The notes under the pieces are model-generated. The model worked only from the letters and a program-made list of their open reading frames with translations. It did not search any database and was not told the origin of the DNA. Of a stretch of DNA of 64,000 nt, positions 56,101 through 64,000 are shown piece by piece; position 1 is the stretch's first letter; each line of letters begins with the position of its first letter. The position numbers were made by a program, and so were the translations under genes. Source of the DNA: Nageia nagi (taxonomy: Eukaryota > Pinophyta); assembly GCA_050084985.1 (NCBI GenBank), contig JBITNC010000001.1, positions 16,802,001 to 16,866,000 of the forward strand, given 5' to 3'.

Positions 56101-57089
56101 TTCATTGGTAATATTACCTTAGCACCATAAAAAGGTACACATTATTGTTCTTGCTCTTATCCTTCATAGTTACTATTGTATATACAATAACATAGGTATA
56201 TTTGTTCTTTTTTATAAAATAACCCTTAGAGCCCTGTATATATGCTAGGATGCAATGTCTTTATTTGTTACCTCACCCATATTGGGGGCATCTATAAGTC
56301 ATTGACCAAAGGCCCTCTATCCCTTTTGTAACCTAGAGCTAACACTGACACCAATGTGTGCAATAGTCTTCCATTATAATCTCCAAAAAGCATCAATGCA
56401 TTGAATTCATCCACATCTTAATAATGATAACATTTAACACCTTCAAAATTTCTTCATACTTTATCAAGAAAAACTCATACATGTACTTCTTGACAACTTT
56501 TCACCTCATGGATACTTGATTTTTTTTCTATCTATTGTACTTTGTTTTTATCCAAACCTTTGGGTGAGATTAGATTAGCAATAAAGAGGTCATAGCTATA
56601 GTTGTTTCTCATTTGTTAAACCAGTGCCCCTGCTAGATTCCTCATAGCCTTTTTAGCACAATCCATATTTTTCCATCACCTCCTAACCATTACATTATTT
56701 TAAACATTATGCCACTCTAGGATATCATCATGAATTTTTCTTTGCTATTAGGGTTCATTTTTATCTTATATTTCACAATCACATAAAGATCTTGGTTTTT
56801 GGTAGTCACATTATGTGTGTGTGTGTGTGTGTCCCTTAGTGCAATCATTGGTTCATGCCATCTTTGCCTCATACATAATAACATATAATTAAATATTTAA
56901 CATTCTCTATTTTTAAATTTCAAATTTAAAATAATTTAATAACTTAAAAATCAAAATCACATAGCCATCCATTAAAAATTTAGCATAAATAAGATTATAT
57001 CTTGAATATATAAATAAAATAAGTGAGATAATGTCTTTATAGCCAATCAAATAGTCCAATACATCAATTCCCTATGCTAACACCACTTG
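56101..57089. other. AT-rich stretch with no recognised gene
   Basis: Contains a TG dinucleotide microsatellite at about 56813-56831. Otherwise no repeat or frame that I can support. Confidence 0.5.
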
Positions 57090-58990
57090 TAGTATTGGGG
57101 TGGCTCCTAGCACTCTTAAAATTAGAATTTTTCCTACTCAAACTCAACCTCTTTATCCTAGTTTGCTCCTTCAATGCCACAAGCGAATTTTGTAGGTATG
57201 CCTTCTCTTGTAAGGTATTCAATCTTATTACTATGCTCTAACACATGGTCCATCATCCCTAGAAAATATTTTTCATTCAAGGCCTCATGCATCTTTTGCA
57301 ACATCTCCATAGCTTGAAAAACATGGCTATCCTCACCTTAATTCCATCTATCTCACCATCTTTAGTGGCCATATCCTCCTTCAAGTTTACTAGCTCCTCC
57401 TCTACATGTTATCTTCTAGTCTTGTTCAAATTTAGGTCCAACTTTGTTTGATCTACAAAATCAAAATAATGAATACATGTTAGTTATTTATTATTTATTA
57501 TAAGGACTAACTTGCAGGTACAAGAGTAAAACACTTACTCAAATCATTTTCAAGTTGTTATTGAGCCTCTGAAATAGGAATACCCATTGTCACATCACAT
57601 CCACCTTGCCCTTCTTGATGTTGAACATCCTCCATATATACATCTTGCTCCTCCTCTTCTTCCTCTTAACCTTCCTCACCATCCTCCTCATCTATGTCTA
57701 TCTCATAAGCTTCTGCTAACCTTTCTAATCCATACAATCCCAAGGGATATGATATTGCTCCAACCCATAATATCAGGTACTCTTGGTTGAATTGAGATCC
57801 ATATGATGCCTCAACTCCCTCATCATCCATATCACTTCATGAACCATGGTCCTAAGGAGGCTTCCACACTTGCACCCACTTGGCTAGAGTCTCAAACAAA
57901 TTAGGGTCATGTGCCCTATATCTCCTTGTCCTCATAAAAAACTTGCCTTTAGGGGGAATGCCATATTTTTTGCTAAACTATCTCCTCATCCTCTCAATCC
58001 TATAAGGTTCAATAAATATTTTCCTTTTTTGCAAGTAACAAAGAGACCTCTTCCAACCCAATTGACCTCCAACTTATTTGGCCAATATGGTAAGCCTATA
58101 TAAGGCCTATAGATGACATCTCTTGCAAACCAAAATAATATATTGTAATCCCTCCTCAACCAATTAACTCAAACCAACCAAACTTGTGTGATAAATCACT
58201 TACCATCCATCAACTCATCTATCACTCTCTAGTATGACTCAAAACATTTTTGGACCCATGTCACCTTTTATTTCCTTTCCCATTATACAATGTGGGATGC
58301 TCAATCATTGTGCTATAAACCAAAAGCTCTCTTGGCCAAATGATTGAGATGTGTTTATACACCCAACATTGTAACACAAATGAGTGTGCAACCCTCTTAC
58401 CACTATTTTGTACCATAATAAAGCTATATAAATCATGATATATTTGGGAAATGATATATGGATCCCATGCATACCTTTACCATTTTTCATCTGATACACC
58501 ACATGTATTAAGCTAAGAGGGAACACCTCATCATTTTTGTTAGGATATATAATATTATTAATAAATTTGACCATCATTAACTGTACCCATCTAAACCTCT
58601 TCATCTTTCCTTTGAAAGCACAATGAAGATAGGAACCCTTCTTCCCCTCATAATACTCCTCTAGTCATGTTAGCCACTTTGCAAAACCTTTTCATTATGC
58701 ATTTGTCATGACCTCCTCTAAATAGATGGGATATTGTTTTATGAGCATCCATAAGATCTTATGAATATCCTTGAGGATAATGGTGATCTCTCTAGTAGGT
58801 AAATGGAAGGTATTAGTATTCCCTAAACATCTCTCCATGAGGGTTATGAGCAATCATTTATCCACATGTACATAAGGAGCATGCAATAGGTATATCATAC
58901 CCACATGATGTAGCACACCTAGCTCATCATCAGTCAGCATATCATGCCAACTCATACATTGTTTCTAGCTCCTAGACATAGGTTTTGTCT
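57090..58990 (-). pseudogene. Second plant mobile domain (PMD) pseudogene
   Basis: Minus-strand reading from about 58970 gives WHDMLTDDELGVLHHVGMIYLL, HAPYVHVDK, then LITLMERCLGNTNTFHLPTREITIILKDIHKIL. The segment NTFHLPTREITI.L.DIHKIL is the canonical PMD motif and is closer to textbook PMD than the copy at 25.5 kb. Further on are FRWVQLMMVKFINNIIYPNK, WLRRDYNILFWFAREVIYRP and a Gln/Glu-rich coiled-coil-like tail near 57300-57450. Stops and frameshifts throughout. No flanking terminal inverted repeats were identified. It may be an antisense ORF of another retroelement or part of a Mutator-like transposon. Confidence 0.75.
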
Positions 58991-61940
58991 CTATAAGAAA
59001 TTAATGATATTGCATTCATAGCAAGCATATGTATGTATTAGTATATTTTACAATTTCATTCAAATCATGCAAGAAAGCTTTTATTTCATTTTTCTAAACA
59101 CATGTTAAATATCACACTAGCTTGGAAAACATTTTCTCTTCTTGATAACCTATTTGTTAAGCTAGTGCTTGTGCTCATGATAGCATCCATTCTAGGCTTC
59201 CTATGGTCAATTTTTTTCAAAATTTAGAGGAAAATTTCCTTTACTCCCACTATAGCCTAAAAATATACTTGGATGCCTAAAATCTATCTCTATCGTCAAA
59301 TTCTTGGAAGCTCTAGCCTTCTAACCCTAGCCCAAGGGTAACATAACCATTTTTGCCTATTTTTCACCTAAAATTACTAAATTAAGATAAAAAAACATAA
59401 CATAAGGATCCTAGACACTCACCACATGGGTAGAAATATGGTTGTGGTGAAGCAAATACACTTGATGGTTGTCTTGGTCCATGATATTCATCCCACAACA
59501 CCAAATAGGTAAAACATTTGTCAAATTAGCCAAAATCAACCTAAACCAATGATCCACACATATAAAAATACTTACTTAAAAATTCAAATCTCCTAAAAAT
59601 CTATCAATCTCTCTTTAATGAACACACTCCTTATCTTGGACCAAAGCTCAAATCTCAAATAGTGCATATAAAAATAAACAACCAATTTGATGTATTAAAT
59701 TATAAATAGGATACATTTATGAGATAATTGATGAACACTATCCATCTTGTGCCTCCATACCTTTTAAATCATGATATTTTCTCAAATATTATAAATTGAA
59801 ACTATTTAGCCCAAAATTTGGACATCTATTCCCATAGGAATCCTAGCATTTGCAATCATGTTCATGCTTGCATTGATCATCAACATCCACTCTACTTTCC
59901 TTTACATCTAGTACTTCACCTTGGACATCATGATACCTCTAACTAAATGTGGTCTAAAAACTAATGTAGGACTAACTTTATTGTAGAATAATGAGATTCT
60001 TTGTAGGAATGAACAAATATCTAATCAAACAAGGATGTGTTCCCTACATGTTCGTGATTGGTTCATACATGTTCGTGATTGGTTCATACATATTCGTTGC
60101 AAGATTCAACACTCTATTAGCATCCATCAGGTATAAAAATATAATTATCATATAAATTAGACATATCACACACATTAGCATACAATACTCCTAAGCTAGT
60201 GCCAATGCTAAAGTGAGTGGGGATGTTGGGATAAAAAGGTATAAATTAGGTGAAACATCCATCTAAATTCTATCTCAAATTAGATACATTTTTTTAATAA
60301 TTAAACACCATTACATTTGCATAAAAAGGTTTTAGTATTCCACATTTGAGTTTAAAGTAGTTATTGTAGATGACCCTCAAGTGGATGGAAATGATCAATT
60401 TTCATTTTCACCCAAGTCATATGATAGTTGATTTCAACAATGCCTATACCATACACTTATTTCAACTTGGTACCTATGTTTCAAACATATTCCATGATTG
60501 ATCCATCTATATTAACTATGACCTTTGGATTCTTCTTAGGTCCCATAAACCTAAGAATGGATATGCTTTTCCCATCATTTCGTGCTATCCCATGATAATG
60601 ATCTATTAGCGTATTCCAAGTGGATAAGTTTGTATCACCTCCCATGATGGAACTCGATGTTAATTACACTACCTTGAAATTAATTAATGTACCCTTGCCT
60701 ATCCATAATACACACAAGAGACCACCACTAAATCTGTAGTAACTACCTACCCATAACTCCCATAGTTACTACCTTTTGTAAAAGATAACCTACCTATTAC
60801 CTTTGACTAGGTGTTTAACTTTAGAGGTAGAACTAGCCTTCCATTTTCTAATTTATTTCATAAAACCCTAAAGTTAACTTTTAACCTATCATTTCCCATC
60901 TAAGTCTTTTCATCACTTAAGTGTTCTTAGTTTGGGACTATGTTTCAAGTATTAATGTTTAGTTAAATAGCATTATTATAAGTTTTAAACTTGATTTTGA
61001 TGATAAATGTTGCAAAAATAATAACTAGAATGATTTGAAATGACATGATTATTACTTTCTATCTAACATAGGATTCATATATTACACTTTCATGAAAGTA
61101 TAACTAAATCATTAATGTCTAGTATAGATACCCATTTGTAAATAATCATTCATGCTAATTTACTAAACTATTTTTATAAATACTTACTTCACATATCCAT
61201 AATGATATATCTAACTAGGATATATGTGTATAACTTTACAATTCAAATTACATTTCATAGTTTCCATTTTCTCCATCTTGCAAGTCTTGGACCACCAAGG
61301 AAACCATCCTTCAAAGTGAACCATTTGCTAGATGCTTAACAAGATCAAAGACAACACTTGTATGTATTTCACTTAGGTAACATACAATGTATTTATATGA
61401 TACTTTTTCTCTTATCCATATTAACTCAATGAATAATCCATGCATAATATTTTGGAAATAACTCATGGCTGTACTTCTAAATTCATGTTCATAACATAAT
61501 AAGAAAGGTATGAAATGCAAAACTTTGAAACCAAATATCTCATCATTCAATAATGTCCCAAAACTTCCATTCTTAAGAATATGATTACATGCATGAATTA
61601 ATTAAATAAATATTCATTAATTAAAGGAAATCAATGGAATAATACATTAATCTTGAGATATCACACTTAACTATTTCAAACCCTTTAATGCACCATTATT
61701 TTATTTGGTTCAAAACTCCACTTTTGAACCCTTTTCCTTTATTAATATTTTAATAATTAAAACATATATGTTTATATATATGTAAATATATATTTGAGTT
61801 TTAAAAAAAAAATCATATTAATACTAAACATATTTTTTTTTTATAAATTTATTATTAAATATTTAAAACTTTTTCTGAATATTCAATTCTAAAACTAATA
61901 AACTTATATTTTAAAGTTTATATATTTTTTAAAATTTTTG
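58991..61940. other. AT-rich stretch with no recognised gene
   Basis: About 3 kb. Short frames (for example 61311-61550 minus) have no family resemblance. A 21-bp tandem repeat lies at 60046-60102. Confidence 0.5.
60046..60102. repeat. 21-bp tandem repeat, about 2.5 copies
   Basis: ACATGTTCGTGATTGGTTCAT occurs twice in succession, followed by the partial copy ACATATTCGTT. Confidence 0.9.
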
Positions 61941-62260
61941 GGTAAATGGGGGTGGGCCCTTTGCCTCACCCCTGTGCCTCCAATACCATTGGGCTTTTAA
62001 GCACTAAGGCACCCAATCCCTTAGCCACCATGCAACTAGGGAGTTGGTGCCCCCTTTTAAAAAGAATAGGTGTTGCCTAAGGATGATGTTCAGCCCCCCC
62101 TCCAACTACCATGTGGTTAGGGGTGATTGACATCCCCCATGCCTAACAAAGTGGTGAGAGGCTACTGTGCCTAGCTACCACTATGTCTTGGTGTGCACCA
62201 CACACCCCCTCCTTGTACGAGGCCTCCAGGTTCATCCTTGTGCATGCCCTATTTAAAAAA
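61941..62260. other. GC-richer block, CpG-poor
   Basis: About 320 bp rich in CCCC, GGGG, TGCC and CACC between very AT-rich flanks. It has almost no CpG, in contrast to the island at 7070-7660. No frame of interest. It may be the R/U5 part of a decayed LTR. Confidence 0.45.
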
Positions 62261-63834
62261 AAAAAAATTTATTTAAAAGTATATAGAAAATTAAATAAAA
62301 CCTATTTATTTTTTTAAAATTAAAATCTATAATTTAGAATAGAATTCTAACCTAGTTAAAATTTAAAAATAAATAAATAAATAGAGTTTCCTATATAAAT
62401 AGGAACTTATTTTTTTGCTTACAAACTTTATTTATGGACTATTGTGAACCTAGAAAAATAGGCATGTATAGGAAATAATTAGTTTTCAAACCCTATTTTC
62501 AAAAGATAATATTTCAATTTTTAAAGCCCCACTTCCAAATCTTTAACATGGGGTTTTACTCATCTTTCCAAGCTCTTTACAAAGAGTAATTGAGACCTAA
62601 GTTTTAACTAGTTTTTCCATATTTAAATCATACTTGAAAACTTTATTTTCATCTTATTTTTTCTATGTGAAAGACCTAATTTTCTTACTAGTTTCAACTA
62701 CAGTTTGAAATGGACAAGGAGACAATAATACCCATTTCTAAATTTTGAATTTAAACATTGTTCTACAACCATTAAACCCAAACAAAAACTCTTTCTTTCC
62801 ACTTCAAAAATTCAACATGTTTGAAGAAAAATTGCAAATAGATTTTCCATTTCTATTCAATTTACAATATGCAAAAGCAAGAATAGAAACCATTAAACCA
62901 AACTCATGCAAGGTAAACCAAAATAGATAAAACCTTATTTGAAATGCACAAAATCACCTAAAATGAAAAATAAACTCTTTCTCCAATTTTCCTCTTCTTC
63001 TTCCAAAGAACCAAGTAACCTAATGCATGACAAAAAGCACCATAAATAGGAGCAAAGGAAGCCATGAATAATTGCTTCAACCTTCTTGAGAAATTTTTCC
63101 CCCAAAACTTCTTGGAAGTTTCTCTTCGAGAATAAAAAACTCCAAAATGCAAGAATAACAACAATTAACCTATTTGCTTTCTTTTTTTTTGTTCTAATTC
63201 ATAACATTATTTAAAAATATATTTATTAATAAAATTCATTATAATATGAATATTACTTAGGTACTTTAAAATGCATCTTCATTTCTTTATGCAATGCTCA
63301 CAATTAAATGCAAATAACTACTCAACTAATAAGTTAACATTTTCCCCTTTTTCCTAAAACTTGCTTCATAAATGAAATGCATTTATATTTCATAAACACT
63401 AACTTCATTATCTATTTAAATTTTCAAGTATGAAGTTGAATAACTAGGCTAATCAATCATTGTTCTCAACACAACAATGACCCAAAAATCCAAAATAAAA
63501 CCATCAACAACTTTAAAACTCAAACAATAAATAAATTTGCAGCATAAGAGAATAAGCATAAATGAATCTCATGCAACCTAAGTGAAATTAATTTCCTTAT
63601 AGGTTTTTGATGTCTAATCATATCCTTATAAATAGCAAATTTATTCACTTGTAGTACTACAATTTCTTGTACCATATGAAACCACAATGGTATCAATTTT
63701 TCAACATAAATATTAATATCAAAACATATAAAATAACACATGAGATCAATTATTTTAATACAAATATATCAAAACTCCATACTCCATAACCAATAATCAA
63801 ATCATGTAAAGATGCAAAAAGAGAGGGTCATGAC
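62261..63834 (-). repeat. Body of a probable LTR at the right edge (inner limit unknown)
   Basis: If the edge at 63835 is an LTR start, this AT-rich sequence and perhaps the GC-richer block before it would be its body. I could not place the opposite end and no second copy is in the window. No protein frame is supported. Confidence 0.35.
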
Positions 63835-63852
63835 ATCCTTCCCCCTTAAAAG
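63821..63852 (-). repeat. Probable polypurine tract and LTR edge of another gypsy element
   Basis: The minus strand reads CTTTTAAGGGGGAAGGA (63836-63852), a strong polypurine tract, immediately followed by TGTCATGACCCTCTC. TGTCATGACCC resembles starts I associate with plant chromoviral LTRs. The internal part of the element would lie to the right, outside the window. Confidence 0.6.
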
Positions 63853-64000
63853 TAACACAGTCCTTTGTGTTCTCATTATTCAACCAAAAGTAAGTACACA
63901 CAACATAAAAAGAAATATGTAAATTGTTCTTTCATAACATCAACATCCTCCTATGTTGTAAAATATTTACAGTATTGGTCCCACTAAACCTCACACTCCT

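Noticed and set aside
61941-62260. CpG island or gene promoter
   Set aside because: The block is GC-richer but nearly free of CpG and has no coding sequence beside it.

Overview
The window looks like repeat-dense plant nuclear DNA. It is AT-rich, and nearly every recognisable coding stretch is a decayed LTR-retrotransposon protein or a transposon-associated plant mobile domain (PMD) protein. I found no intact host gene, tRNA, rRNA or CRISPR array. Giant Ty3/gypsy elements of Tat/Ogre type, heavy C-to-T decay (TAG, TAA and TGA replacing CAG, CAA, CGA and TGG) and an archaeal-type RNase H placed upstream of the reverse transcriptase make a gymnosperm or another non-angiosperm vascular plant plausible. 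The species cannot be read from the sequence alone.

Layout. (1) 1-573 and 8682-about 12230 are a plus-strand Tat-like gypsy relic (protease, archaeal-type RNase H, reverse transcriptase, then a downstream ORF). A Ty1/copia element (574-8681, minus strand, 5-bp target duplication AGAGT) splits it inside RNase H. (2) 13463-48857 is a minus-strand Tat-like element of about 14.6 kb with 2.0-kb LTRs. Its order is gag, protease, RNase H, reverse transcriptase, RNase H, integrase, then a 3.7-kb post-integrase ORF. (3) A second, younger minus-strand Tat/Ogre-type element, 21941-42721 (20.8 kb, duplication ATAGT), sits inside the reverse transcriptase of element 2. It carries gag, protease, a G-patch-like linker, reverse transcriptase, two RNase H domains and integrase. 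Downstream are a post-integrase ORF and, on the opposite strand, an apparently once-spliced PMD gene. (4) 50790-55360 is a truncated relative of element 3 flanked by a perfect 52-bp duplication. Its LTR is interrupted by a 1.4-kb insert with 121-bp tandem repeats. (5) 57090-58990 is a second PMD pseudogene on the minus strand. (6) The right edge has what looks like the polypurine tract and 3' LTR edge of another minus-strand element.

The most unusual signals are in noncoding parts of element 3. A CpG-rich palindrome family related to GATCGTCGACGATC recurs in the LTRs, both untranslated regions and the PMD intron. A pair of tandem hairpins shows three compensated base pairs. The leader has three hairpins with one compensated pair. 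In the 3' untranslated region there is a fragment of the element's own gag. Separately, the LTRs of element 2 and the 121-bp repeats both iterate a TGAYRTCA octamer that looks like a deaminated TGACGTCA site. All boundaries and similarities were found by eye; none comes from a computed alignment or a database search.
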